Source: Liquidambar formosana (Eukaryota > Streptophyta > Magnoliopsida > Saxifragales > Altingiaceae). Taken from it: a stretch of DNA of 64,000 nt. The position numbers and the translations under genes are program-made. Below are positions 11,341-24,800 of this stretch, piece after piece. The notes under the pieces are model-generated. The model searched no databases. It was given only the letters and a program-made list of their open reading frames with translations, and had not been told where the DNA came from. Where the stretch lies: contig CM077822.1 in NCBI GenBank assembly GCA_039720395.1, positions 19,116,589 to 19,180,588 of the forward strand, given 5' to 3'. Numbering within the stretch: position 1 is the first letter of the stretch; every line of letters begins with the position of its first letter.

Positions 11341-12373
11341 GATTTTTTTTTTTTCCCTTTTATCTTTTTAAATTTTATTTGACAATGCTAGTTTGAAAGT
11401 CTCACATCCCACATCAATTTAATATCAAATTTAATATGATTAATACACCTATCTAAGCCTCCACCTAATGGCTTATAATTAGGTTTTTAAGTTGAAAACT
11501 TAATATGGTGAAGAAATAATAAATAATTCAAAGTAGGATTTTTCCAATAAATATGACTTCTCCAATGGAAAGTTTCGCAAAACTTGAACAAAATGGGAGA
11601 GCATATATTCTTGAAAAATTTGTGAGTTTCTTCAAGATAAACATGTGATTCTTTCAAGGACACAATTATACGTTCTCCTCCGTCTATCATACTCTAATGT
11701 TTATAAAACCACCGACTTCATAGATTTTCATTAAAAAAAAAAAGAAAGAAAAAAGGAAGGTATTTTTTACTATAGCCTTATGTTAGAAGAGTTTTTATTT
11801 TATAATAGTTCCATAAACAAATTCATTGACCTCATAATCCATTTTCATACCAAACTGACAGAGTTACCCTTATCTTACAAAAATATCAAGTCTTATCTTT
11901 GTTTTCATGCAGGCGGTGTTCCATCTTCGTCGACCAACAAATCTATTTTTTGAGTTTTGCCCATAATCACTCGACTCAATGAATCAACTAAAGTCTCACC
12001 ACCTCTGACCTTCATCTTTACTCCCAAACCATTGATAAGAACCGGGATCTACTTTTGTAGTGCACCTTTTTGCATTAAAAATAAGTTAATTATATAAGTT
12101 GCCCTTCATAACGAAAAAGGAAATACCCTTAAAAGCAAACATGGGTAAATCAGAATTTTTCAAAAAGATGGGCACTTTATATCGGCGAAGAGTTTAAAGA
12201 ATTTTTTAATTGGGTTATTACTAAAACTATTTTCTTAAATAGGGTTATTGCTAATTTTGCTAAAATAGACACCACCAACTCCATAGATTTGCACAGAAAT
12301 TTCGAAGAAATGTAGTGACGTAGCGTACGGTTTGAATGGGTAAGAACCGTCAAATTTAATGTAAAGGAACGGG
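11341..12373. other. Intergenic AT-rich stretch, no gene seen
   Basis: This contains poly-T and poly-A tracts and a fragment near 11400-11480 (TCACATCCCACATC and similar) resembling degraded LTR sequence. From about 12277 a region is shared with 50750-50825 and leads into the tandem repeats upstream of the TNL. No coding region is supported. Confidence 0.5.
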
Positions 12374-12781
12374 TGGTTACAGTTCACTTACAGGGCCAGG
12401 GCTGGCCTTAGTTGACTGACATGACAAAAAGCTCGCTGCCTTCCATCTTATATAGGAACCACCGCATGAGTACAGACAATAATAATATTCAAGGGTAAAT
12501 TACATTAAGATCCCTTGTAGATTCTGACAAATATAGATGTACTCCTTCATGTTTATGAAATTACATTAACATCTTTGTTTTACAAAATAAACTATAAAGA
12601 GATCCTTTCCTCTAACTTTCATCTATTAATCCGTTAAATCATACTCAAATTTTTTCAAAATACCCAAACTACCCTTATTAGATGACAACTTTCATGTTAA
12701 ATGTATAAAATTCATCAGTCTAACTTATTTATCTAGTACATTTGAAATTTATTTATTTATTTTTATTGATAAACAATTAAA

Positions 12782-12817
<36 letters not shown>

Positions 12818-14471
12818 AAAAATGCCAAAAGCTTAAATTTCTGTCCAACTGATGTGGTAGCGTCAGATTTGCTCATTAGAAACAATTATTTATTTAATTA
12901 AATTTTTAATTGATGTCCTCAAAAACTTAAATATATATAAGAAAAATGCTTTAAAAAAAACTTAAATTTTCTATTTAACTGATGTGGCAGCTATTAGATT
13001 TGTTCATTAGAAACAATAATTTATTTAATTAAATTTTTAATTGATTTGCAACAAAAAAAAAAAAAAAAAAAAATGATTTGCCAAGTTGCCACCTCATTTG
13101 AGTAAATAGATTTAGGCCAAAAAAAAAAAAAAAAGAAGGGCTATGTAGCATTATTCATATGTAGAAATAAATTAAAAGAATTATTACAATCGGGATGCAT
13201 GTCTAGAGGTGGCAACTTCACAAATCAATTTTTTCTTTTTCGCACATCAATTAAAATTTTAATTAATTAAATAATTGTTTCTAATGAGCAAATCCAATGG
13301 CTACCACATTAGTTAGACAGAAAATTTAAACTATTGGCATTTTCTTATATATATATATATATATATGTAGTATCTTTTAGTTGTTTATCAAAAAAAAAAA
13401 AAAAAAAAATTCAAATGTATTAGAAGAATGAGTTGGAATGATGAGTTATATGCATTTAGAATGAAAGCTGTCATCCAGTAAAGGTAGTTAAGGTATTTTT
13501 AAAAACATTTAGCATGATTTAACGGATTAATGGATAGAGGTTAGAGAAAGGGGTTTTTTTGTAGTTTATTTTGTAAAGTAAAAAGTGTCAGTGCAATTTC
13601 ATAAACGTGAGGGAGTGTATTTATATTTGTTAGATTCTACAATGGCCTTAATGTAATTTATCCATAATTCAAAGTGGGAACACTAGACCTCGCCCTAAAC
13701 CTGTAGTTGACCAATACCGTTGCATGTGTTACTGTGGGGCATGGGCATCAACAACCATCTCACCACTTGCATATCCAGGACTTAAAGGGATTGACTTCTA
13801 TGTATCTAACATTCTAACTCAAAATGCTAGAGTTTGTGTGGAAATCCCAGGACTTAAAAGGAATGAGTGGTTACAGTTCACTTACAGGGTCTAGGCCGGC
13901 CTTAGTTGACTGACATGACAAAAAGCACGCTGCTTTCCATCTTATGTAGGAGCCACCGCGTGAGGACAGACAATAATAATTCAAAGTGGGAACACTAGAC
14001 CTCGCCCTAAACCTGTACTTGACCAATGCCATTGCATGTGTTACTGTGGGGCATGGGCATCAACAACCATCTCACCACTTGCATATCCAGGACTTAAAGG
14101 GATTGACTTATATGTATCTAACATTCTAACTCGAAATGCTAGAGTTTGTGTGGAAATCCCAGGACTTAGAAGGAATGAGTGGTTACAGTTCACTTACAGG
14201 GGCTAGGGCCGGCCTTAGTTGACTGACATGACAAAAAGCACGCTGCTTTCCATCTTATGTAGGAGCCACCGCGTGAGGACAGACAATAATAATTCAAAGT
14301 GGGAACACTAGACCTCGCCCTAAACCTGTACTTGACCAATACCATTGCATGTGTTACTGTGGGGCATGGGCATCAACAACCATCTCACCACTTGCATATC
14401 CAGGACTTAAAAGGATTGACTTATATATCTAACATTCTAACTCAAAATGCTAGAGTTTGTGTGGAAATCCA
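12374..14471 (+). repeat. Three ~312-bp tandem repeats upstream of the TNL
   Basis: The phrase TGGTTACAGTTCACTTACAG recurs at 12374, 13868 and 14180. Copies two and three are about 312 bp and nearly identical, ending in GAGTTTGTGTGGAAATCC. Copy one is split by a 1.17-kb foldback insertion at 12493-13663. A diverged single copy lies at 50820-51060. The array ends about 600 bp before the TNL start codon, so it could be upstream regulatory or untranslated sequence. That role is inference. Confidence 0.85.
12493..13663. mobile_element. Foldback / Mutator-like non-autonomous element, 1.17 kb
   Basis: The ends are GGGTAAATTACATTAAG and CTTAATGTAATTTATCC. The arms are imperfectly complementary for several hundred bases (12493-12800 against 13380-13663, continuing inward). 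Comparison with the uninterrupted repeat copies near 13973 and 14285 (AATAATAATTCAAAGTGGG) shows the duplicated target is about 9 bp, ATAATTCAA at 13664-13672, with a slightly altered left copy. A 9-bp duplication and long terminal inverted repeats fit Mutator-like elements. It has no transposase and several poly-A/T and (TA)n tracts. Confidence 0.75.
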
Positions 14472-14994
14472 TATCAGAACTTTCCTGGAAATTAGCTGTG
14501 TTTCTTTAACAATAGAATCCACGGTGAAATAATTTGTCATGGCAGAAGTAAATTGTGTCTTTTACTCTCACCTGGTGGGTACATGCAGTGTCTCCGTTTT
14601 ATGTCTACCAAACAATTACAAGATAAAATCAGGGGTAATAAAAGTTAAACCTAAAATCTCTTGTTTGGCAAAAACCCTAAAACGAATCTGTCTACCTTCG
14701 AGGTTGTGTTTTTTAAGTGTTATAAAAGTAAAGTCATTGTCATATACGGAGGAGAATTTTATTTTGGATCAAATAACATTATACGGATTGGACTTGATTC
14801 CCAAATGACCAAAAAAAAAAAAAGGAAAAATGATTTAAACTTCTTGTTCCCTTCTCAGTTTCAGCTTGGAAAATACGTGAAAGGTGACTTCCAGCTAAGG
14901 CACAATTGGAAATTGCTTGGATGCTTCCCAATTGAATTAAAGGTGAACCAAAGAAAGAAAGGGTAGACTTGTAAGCTCGATCATATTAGACTAC
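14472..14994. other. TNL upstream region
   Basis: About 520 bp lie between the tandem repeats and the TATA box. Short open frames here show no conserved protein features. The stretch is AT-rich with a poly-A run near 14810. It presumably contains the proximal promoter, but I recognise no specific elements beyond the TATA box. Confidence 0.4.
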
Positions 14995-15002
14995 TATAAA
15001 TA
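14995..15002 (+). promoter_or_regulatory. TATA box of the TNL gene
   Basis: TATAAATA stands 82 bp upstream of the TNL start codon, followed by the pyrimidine-rich TTCTCTCTGTCTGAG. This is a normal plant core-promoter arrangement. It predicts transcription starting around 15025-15035 with a 5' leader of about 50-60 bases. Confidence 0.6.
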
Positions 15003-15083
15003 TTCTCTCTGTCTGAGAGTCTGATTCACTCTACCAAGGAATTTGAAACACCCCCAAGTTTGTAATTTTTCCATTTGCTTCAC

Positions 15084-15598
15084 ATGGCGACCCAAAATCC
15101 ATCTTCTTCTTCTTCTTCTTCTTCGGCCTCTAAATGGATTTACGATGTCTTTGTGAGTTTCCGAGGCGAAGACACACGCAAGACCTTCACCGACCATCTC
15201 TACACGGCTCTGAACCAGAAAGGATTAATTCATACCTTCAAAGACGACGAAAAGCTTGAGAGAGGAAAAGAAATTTCGCCAGAACTCCAAAAAGCAATTG
15301 AAGAATCGAGGTTTTCTCTGATCGTTTTGTCGAACAACTATGCTTCTTCCAAATGGTGCTTGGAAGAACTTGTGAAGATCCTTGAGTGCAAAGGGACCAG
15401 AGGACAGACGGTTTTGCCTATTTTCTACAACGTGGATCCGTCGGAAGTAAGAAAGCAGACGGGGAGTTTCGCGAAGGCGTTTGCTAAATACGAAGAAGAA
15501 GATTTCGAGGGAAAGGATGAGAAGCTGCAGAAGTGGAGGGCGGCTCTAACGGAGGTGGCCGATTTATCTGGTTGGGATTTACGCAATACCTCAAATGG
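15084..15598 (+). CDS. TNL exon 1: TIR domain
   Basis: It encodes residues 1-171 plus two bases of codon 172. After an 8-serine run, [18 protein letters not shown] is the TIR alpha-A/beta-A motif. WCLEELVKI contains the glutamate (E95) that aligns with the catalytic residue of TIR NADases. [14 protein letters not shown] is the next conserved TIR block, and [14 protein letters not shown] closes the domain. The donor is GG|GTATATCG at 15599. The codon completes with the G that opens exon 2, giving ...[13 protein letters not shown], the usual TNL junction. Reading through the donor gives a spurious extension to a stop at 15699-15701, which an unspliced or early-terminated transcript would encode as a TIR-only protein. 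Confidence 0.92.
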
Positions 15599-15784
15599 GT
15601 ATATCGTTTTCAACTTAAATCTCTTTTGCTTACTATTATTTACTAGTTTAGATGTTAAACTATCTCATCTAGTGCCATGTCTTATTTCAATAGGTGTGTA
15701 GAATTTATAGAGGTTTTGATTTTGACTTTATGTTGACTTAGTGCAGATACGTGTATGAGTGTATGCATGTTCTCCTTTCGTTTG

Positions 15785-15821
<37 letters not shown>

Positions 15822-18800
15822 CTAAACTATAGAAAATATTTCCATAGGTGAATTTTTTTCGTTGTTGTTATTATTATTATTATGATTATTATTTTAGGGT
15901 CGCGATATTGCCAGAGCTTAAATAGTTCCTTCCACGGCTGTAGAAATTATAATGTCCAAAGTGGACTAATATGCCCTTCAAAGTCAAAAGACGACTTGAT
16001 TACCATATCTTTTCTCTCGCTCCTCTTCCTCTCTCTTCATCACTTACCTATTGTCTCTCTCTCCTCTTCCTTCTTTTTCGCAGCCATGGCAGGTCTGAAT
16101 CTCAACTTCTTTCACATTTTTTCTTTGCTGCTTTGTTTTTTTTCTCCTCTTCACTTGAGTTCAAAAGGACAATCCACAACAAAGCCCTCTTTATTCTTTT
16201 AATTCTACTTGCTCTGTTCGACGAAATTGGAAACAAAAAAGGTGCCATCTGCCAGTTTGCCACCAGAAAAGCCTCGTCAATAACCACAACTATGGACTAC
16301 GTAACCCACCTTCATCTACGGTGTCGAAACAATTACCCATCTCAGAAACTCCTTTGCTTCCCTAATTAGAAACAAATTAACTGTACTCCATTACCATTGA
16401 CCAAAAAAAAAAAAAAAAAAGAAGAAGAATCCAGCTTCACAAATTGAACAACTTGACCCCCCGATTTCCACGGTGATCCCCAACCCCACACTCAAATCTA
16501 CCATTTACAACTTCTACCACAAATGTTATGTAGACCCTCCCAAATATCTCGATTTTAACTCAGCCGAGAAGATTGTTTGTACATCAATGGTGTCGCGAGA
16601 ACAAACTAGAGACCCCATAACGAAATAAGGGACAGAAATGTGGACAAATAGTTGAATGGGGTTGCAGAGGGAGGGGAGAACGTAGTTGTTGGGGTTTGAT
16701 TATCGGTGGTGGCGGTAGTGTGAGAGAGACGAACGAACACTGTTGGTAAATATGGTGAGAGAAGAGGAGAGCAGAGAAGAGTAGGGGACAGCTGCTGTCC
16801 CTTTGACCGAGAGAGAATCCAATTCTTATTCTCCCGCCGGAGAGAGAGAATAGATCTTTTGCTTTTGTTTGACTTCAAAAGGGTAAAAAAGTCTATGCAA
16901 TGTATAAAACCGTGGAAGCAACCATTTGCTCTCTGGCAATATCGTTACCCTTATTTTATTTAACAAGGGTTTTCAGGGCTTCTCCTGATTAATCTCTCGG
17001 ACACGCACAATTCCCTTGGTCTACATGCATCGGATAATTACTAGACCTTTCAAGTGTAAGACGCTTTTAGAAGATTTCGAACACTCGATCTACGCTTCCT
17101 AAAGTTCTTATCAAGACTTGACTTGCCACTAGATTAATAGGTGGTAGTTAGATAAGATATCTAATAACTTATTAAGCAATGATCCAGTTTTGAAAAATTT
17201 AAACCTCTAAAAAGGCATGACTTACAATAATCTCCATACAATTCCCTAAGTATACATGCCATGTAATCATTAATGATATAAGACAAAGAACCATCATTTT
17301 TTGATGAGATCCAATTTAATATGTCTATTTACAATAAACTAGATATGGGCACACGTGTGTTGCACATGAATATTATTTAAATAAAAAAATTTATAAATAT
17401 TTAAAATTTAAAATAAGGATGTAATGGTTAATCAAAAGTGTTTCTAAAGTACAAACTTTTATAGGTAGTATAGATATAATATAATTTAATATGTGATACA
17501 AGAGCATCTTTGAGGGAGGTAGCAAAAAAAAAAAAATGTGTAACAAATTTGTCTTTTGCTATCTTACGTGGGCTGTGGCAATTTGCTACTTCAATTTGAG
17601 ATGTGCATTCCAAAGGGAAGTAGCAAACATAATTTTTTTATTTTTATTTTCTATATTTTATATTTTTGATGCTTTCAAATATTATTTAATTTATTTTTTT
17701 AATAAGTGAAATTGATCCCTCATAATATAGTTTTTCTTACTTTTTCTATAAAAAAAATTCTCAATTTTATTTTTATATGGTATCATCATCTATATTTTTT
17801 TTTGTTCACTTAGAGATTGAAAAGAGAGTGGAGATCGAGATTTTCATTTTATTTTTTTCCTTTTTCCTTTCCCCCCTCCCTTCCCATCAACAACCAAATT
17901 CAAGCAAAATAATAATAATAATTATCATATATCATATACATATATGACTCATTCCAACAATTTCCACGTTACAATCAAAACACATCAAGGGTTTTCCTAG
18001 TCTACCCAAAATCCTCGAAAACAACCACCTCCAACCACAAACAAATTCAGTATTATATGAATTCTTACAAAATTTCAAGAAATACATAATAAAAGTATAA
18101 AACACTCACGCAATAGCCCCTTGAGATCCGGTATCGTCTCTATATATCGTCTCTATGATATGGATATTTGGTTTGTGACTGCGCTGGGAAGTAGGTGTGC
18201 CTCTAATAGGTCATTCTCGTTTGCTAGAGAATGAGAGGAAGAGGGAGATACGAAGTCAACATGTTTTAGAATTATATGTGTAGTATTAAATGGAGTATTT
18301 GATTTAGGGTTTCCTTTGTATTCCTATTTGTGTTTTATATATTAAGGTATGTGTTTTAGAATTATAATTTCCATATTGCTATATTTCCTATATATGCAGA
18401 AGGGTGGGTAGTTGTGCATTTAAAAATTAAAATAAAAGTATATTAGTTAATCAAAAGTTTTTCTTACATTCATCTTTTTATAAGTAGTATAGATATAGAT
18501 TTAACCATATTAGGTAAACCTCAAGAGGTAGATCAAGGATTGACAAAAATTATGTCTCAAGAATCGGGATTTATTGTTAATTGACAGTGAAATGGATGAT
18601 ATAGCCTTACCGAATTACTCCAGCTAGCCAAAGGTTAGGAAATCTTTATTGGCTCAAATATATAAATAAACCTTTGTTTGATGAGTTATAAACGTTTAAT
18701 GATCTCATCTTTCAACCTATTAACTTATTTGATGATCTCATGAAGACATTTATTTTCTTTCAAAAATTTTGAAAATTGCTTCACCATTCATGGAATTTAA

Positions 18801-21800
18801 GAATTAATACAAGACGATTTTTGACGCACGGATTGTTACCTTAAAAATTATATATATCTATATTTATATTACTTATAAAAATTTGCATCTCAAAATTTTT
18901 TTTGATTAACCATTACACCTTTATTTTAAATTTTAAATACTCATTTGCCCTTTCTTTAATTGAATTACACGCTACATATACATAAATAGGAACAGAAATT
19001 CATCCTAAAATTCCTAAGACCCTAACAGATAAATAGGATCAGTAACACAGCCAATCAATTGCATCTTCTATCTTCTTCTGCAACTGCGTCTTCTATATTC
19101 TTCTGCTTTGTATGGTCTGTTTTTTTTCAATAAACTTAACCCATGTAATCTCTGTTTCAATAATCTAAATTTTTTTTTCCTGCTTGAACAAAAACCAAAG
19201 AAAACCCAAGTAAAGAGAAACCAAGAAGAAAAAGAAGCCATGAACGAATGCACGAAACCTAGATAAACAGGAGAGAGATAGTATGATGTGTAAGTTTGCA
19301 AAGTCTGTTTGATTCTCCAAATTAATAAAAAAGACAAAAAATAAACTTACAAAACCAAGCAAAACAAAACTAAACAAAAGAGAAGAAGAAAAATCAAATC
19401 ATCCCAATCAGTTATGTACCAAAAAGAAGAGTGCTTTGGAGATCTACGTCAACCACCGATTTCATCGCACAATTTTAAAGAATACATACTGGAAAAAAAA
19501 AATTGTAGAAGATATACCCCAGATAAAATCCACAGATCAACGGCAACCACTGATCGGCGGAGATCGAAACCTAGCCGCCTCACTTAAGAGAGAGAAAATA
19601 ATATCTGAAAGCAATCCGGCCACCTCACTTAAAAGAATTTTTTTATGTGGTCAAACAAAAACTACTTCGTATAAGAATCATGGGATGTTCTTTACTTATC
19701 AAAAAAAAAGGTATATTCTTTTTTTTAAAGTCTCAACGGCCTTTTATATGTGGTTAGAAAAAAACTTGCGTGTGAAAAAGTTTTACAGCAAGAACTGTAC
19801 TAATATGAAATAGGAAAATTAAAATTATTATTTATAATATTTCTAAAAATTTTCAATTATTATGTTTCTTTTGCACATTGTTCAATTTCATGATTTTATA
19901 ACTATCAAGAAATTGTATAAGGTCACACCTCTTCTTCAAAAGTTAGGTCCTTTTGAAGGATGAGCTTTTTTTATGGTTTTTTTTTTTTTTTTGTCTATGT
20001 CACTGTACGCACAAATTTCGTGTCTAAAAATAAATAGACCAAAAAAAAGTGGACAAAGGATAATTTTATTAATTTGTAGAAGCGGAATACAATCTCTATG
20101 TAAACTTTGTTCGCAAAGTAATGTAATCCTCTGATTCTTCTCTCCTTGAAACTTTGACTCGAGAGCTTGAACAGTTTGTTTTCAATTCAATGGGCGAAAT
20201 CTCCTTCGATGTAGGTGAAATGGATCTCTTGTGTGAGTCTCTAGGCTTTGAGCCTATTAGAAACTATGAACTTTGGTGCGAGTTCTTCGTCTTGAGTCTT
20301 TGGCGTAGAAGTTCTATAGAGCTTTTGAGGCTTTAATCCAATAGAGCTTCAATGCTTGAATGTTGGTCACGTCAGAGCTTTTGAGGCTTTGGTCTGACAG
20401 AGTTTTGTTGCTTCAATCTCCTTTTTTTTTTACCCTTGGGGGCTACCTCTATTTATAGTGGTAGGGTGAAGAGTATTCTGATAAGAATTGACTTCTTAAT
20501 AATTATCCCTTATTTATCTTTTATAAAAAGATAAATATTAATTATTTGATAGCCATCCTAACCAGAACATGTGGCAACATTTGATTGGAAGAATTATTTG
20601 TCTTCCTTTTATTTGGTCTCACTTGACAAGTGTCAATATTTGATTTGGCCACCTGTATAGCAATTTTAAAACACATGGCAACTTGTAATTCGCCAACGCT
20701 GTGTAATAAAAGACACATGGCACACATTTATTTGCCATAAATATATCCCACTCGACTTATAAGAAGACACGTGGCCAAATTTAATTTGCCATGATTTAGT
20801 TGACTTTAAGACACGTGTTCACTTGTAAGTGGTTGCAAATTTTCTCGTTCTACAAATGCCTCCTCGAGACTTGTTTGCGTACACAATTTAGTAGTGTAAG
20901 AAGCGGACATGTCTCGAAATTTTTTTTTTTTTTTTTTTTTTTTGTGAACTGATGATTTTGTGGACATGCCATATGCCATCATCATTTTTAATTGGATTTG
21001 CAGCACTAGTCAAATTGGAACTTAGCCAATTTACTAATCATTGATTTTTTTTATTGTTATTATTATTATTTTTTTTAAACTTCCAAAAGTGCCACCAATT
21101 GCTTGATTTATCAACTTTTGATGGACCCACGTAAGGAATGCTTCCAAGTCTTCTTGGATAATAGCTTGCCATATATGTCTTTTACCCACGTAGTGAATAA
21201 TTCCAAGTCTTCTTGGATGATGTTGCCACACGTGCCCTTCACATCCATGTTAATTTATGCCAAAGCCATGTAGAAATCTGACTCCACAATGAAATAGGAA
21301 ATATAGACAATCCTAAATCACCTATAATTAGGAACGTGTATGCCAAGCTGAAAATTTTTTTTTTTAGAGAAGTCCCAATCTAGAATGGAATTAGAATCCC
21401 CATCCAAGACTGCATCGAAGTTATAATTCAAAACTGAATCAAACTTGTTTATTCATCTATAAAATAAGTTTCTTGATGCTGAAAATTTTCATTGCCAATT
21501 GTTAGAAGAATTCGTACAAAAGCAATCAGCGTCTTTGAAAGATATTCAGCTCTCTTCACACAGGTGATCACGCATTCTTCCCAACTTCTCTTATTCCCAT
21601 GGCACACATTTTTTTTGTAAATTCCAAATGCCTTGAAAGAATTCTTTATCCTATCCATCTCATCATCATCTCCAATCACTATCTTCGGCTTTTATTGAAT
21701 ATGAATGACTGCTTACTTCGGAGTCGACCACCCATATTATGCCTAGTCAATGTAAATAATGAAGATGTGATATAATTGAAGGCCACGAGACAAACTCGTG

Positions 21801-24800
21801 AAGATTCTTACTTGAGCCATTCACGTATGAAGACCACGGGACAGACCCGTGAGGATTTATTTGAGCTATCACCAATGAAGGCCACAGGACAGACCCGAGA
21901 GGATTTATTTGCGCCACCAATAAAGGCCATGGGACAGACCCGAGAGGATTTATTTGGGCCACCAATGAAGGCCACGGGACAGACCCGTGAGGATTTACTT
22001 ACGCTGTTACGAATGAAGGCCACAGGACAGACCTGTGAGGATTTATTTGTGCCACCATGAATAAAGGCCACGGGACAGACCCGTGAGGATTTACTTACGC
22101 CGTTACGAATGAAGGCCACAGGACAGACCTGTGAGGATTTATTTGCGCCACTATGAATGAAGGCCACGGGACAGACCCGTGAGGATTTATTTGCGCTACC
22201 ATGAATGAAGGCCATGGGACAGACCCGTGAGGATTTACTTGCACCATCACAAATGAAGGCCACAGGACAGACCTGTGAGGATTTATTTGAGATTATCACC
22301 AATGAAGGCCACAGACCCGTGACGATCTACACCTAAATCATTTACGCTCGACGAAAATCCATAGGATAGACTTAAGAACATATTCTTACGCAATCCCTAT
22401 CATCTTTGTCCTCATAATGAGATTAAATTTGCATTTTTTTTTTTAATAAAAAAAAAAATTCCTCTTATACTTTCTTTCATCATTCCTCTCTTTTCAGGAT
22501 CACCCTCTCTTGCTCTTATCATGGTGATTTTCAATGATATTTCCTCATCAAAAGGACAATTTTTAGAGATCATCAGCCTTAAAGATGGAAGCTCAGAGAG
22601 GAAGACTACACTCCTTGTGGCTCCACCAGTGATTGGTCGTTTTAGAGGACCATGGCCAAGACTTGATATCTCACCAGGTTTAGCAGATTGGTCAATAGAA
22701 GCTCCTCAAAACCCTGGACGTTCTTCAAAAGTATGGTTCTTAAAATCTTCACTTCACAAAGCTTCTTGTCAATTAGAGAACTTTATAACTTTGGGCCACA
22801 GTATTATTTCTAAAAAAAGCACGCTGGGGACCTAAACTTCAGCTGAACGGAGAATTCAACTATACTCCAAATTATTGGGAATGGTTAAAAGACATACTTT
22901 CTAGAAATCACAAGGTCCTCATAGACATCCAGATATACAATGTATTGCTTGCATCTTTATATACATATGACCGTAATGCGGATGTTGTTCGAGCATTTTG
23001 TGAAGCATGGTGTCCTAGAACGAACACACTTCATACTTCTGCGGGGGAGTTCTCCATCTCATTATGGGACTTGCGTATGCTTGGCGGCCTTTCCATCCTC
23101 GGGAATTTTTACGATGAAGTCATCCCATGTTCTACAGAACTAACTGGCACAGATATTCAAAATGGAAGATTCATCCCCAAAAGTTGTGAGTATTTACTCT
23201 CTGCCTTCCACCTTCTACATGATGAGAACGATGAGCAGCCTCTCGTTTCTATTGTCCAATGGATCAAATTTTGGTATAGGGGACCACCAAAATACAAGAA
23301 ACCTCCTGCTAGGAAACCGAAGAAGTCGGAGCGTCCCAAGTCTACTCACAACCCAAGTGGTGACATTACTACTCCTCGCGAATGGACTACAGAGGAAGAA
23401 GGTGCCTTCACGGAAATTGGGATCGAAGATGATTTAAAAGAAGAAACCTACTTGGCTGCCTTTCTTTCGTGCTGGTTATGTGTTTTCGTACTTCCTGATA
23501 AGCCATTTAATTTTATTCGACCAGGGACCTTTAAAATTGCTAGCATGATGGCAGCTGGTCGGAGATTCAGCCTTGCTGTTCCAGTATTAGCCAGCATTTA
23601 TAAAGGACTGAATGAAATTTCCCATTCTTCGCAGTCAGGTCAGTCAAATGCCTGTTTCCCTATCCACTATGTCTATGGATGGTTGGCCTACTATTTCAAA
23701 ACCCACTTTTCAACACCAACTGAGCTTCCAAGACCTGCAATGGTTTCATTTTCTGGTGAAGGAGGCGCCAGATACTTTAGTGATCATGATGCTCGAACTC
23801 TTATACATTTGGGTGATAATATGGTTTGGGATGCAACGCCACTTGTCAAGAACAAAAATGAGCTCTATGTTGATGATGGTAATTTAACCAACTCATCAAT
23901 TAGCTATTCTATCAGTGCTCGATCGGCTTATCTGACCCTACGACGTGGCAGTACTTTTACTGTTGAACCATATAGCCCGTATAGATTCAGTCGTCAATTT
24001 GGTTTTTGCCAAGATATCCCAGGCACACTCAAAGAAGACATTCGTTCTGCTTCTTTAGATCAAGCGCTTGAACTTTGGAGAACTTGTACCCTTAAGAAAA
24101 CTAAGTCAAGGATCATATTCCCGTCGCGCCCCTTCAGCTTTAGAAGACACATTACTCAGGATTATAATGAGTGGTGGTTGAAAGTGCACGGGAATTTTCT
24201 TAGGGATGGACTGGAAGCTTTAACCAAAAGCACGGGCCCGGATCATTCTAAGCCAAAGAAAGACAAGAAGAAGCAATCAAAGACCACTACTTCCCCAGCA
24301 GTTGAAGGAAGCGATGATGACATACTTGTTAAAACTATGGTTCACAAAGAGAAAAGTCACTCAAGAAAGGTCACTAAAAAAACCTCTACTTGTGATCCCA
24401 CCCCTGGTAAAAGCCAAAGATGCTGACACTCCTAAAGAGCATATAGAGAAGAAGACTATAAAGATTAAGGCTGCAACCCATGAGCCTAAATTAAGAGATA
24501 CACCTTTAGCAGGCGAAGGCAGTGATGAGACCCCTGATGCAAATGTTAATGGAAAAGAAGACTTGAGTATTCCAGTCCACCAATCTCAAGATGAAACCTT
24601 GTCTAGAAACCCCATTCGACGAGTCCGGTCAACTGTGGTAATTGATGATCCTATTAATGTGCAAACTCCAAAGAACCATTCTAATGACCATGAAACTACC
24701 AATCGTAAGCGTCCAAGGGAGAATTCTGTCATTCTTAACGATACCATCCCAACAGAAGACCCGATGGATACTGATCGGGATAGGTGTAGCGATGAATGTT

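Noticed and set aside
21808..22302. 164-codon minus-strand frame with a repeated VCPVAFI motif
   Set aside because: It is a by-product of the 48-bp minisatellite, whose unit is a multiple of three in most copies. There is no start context or conserved domain.
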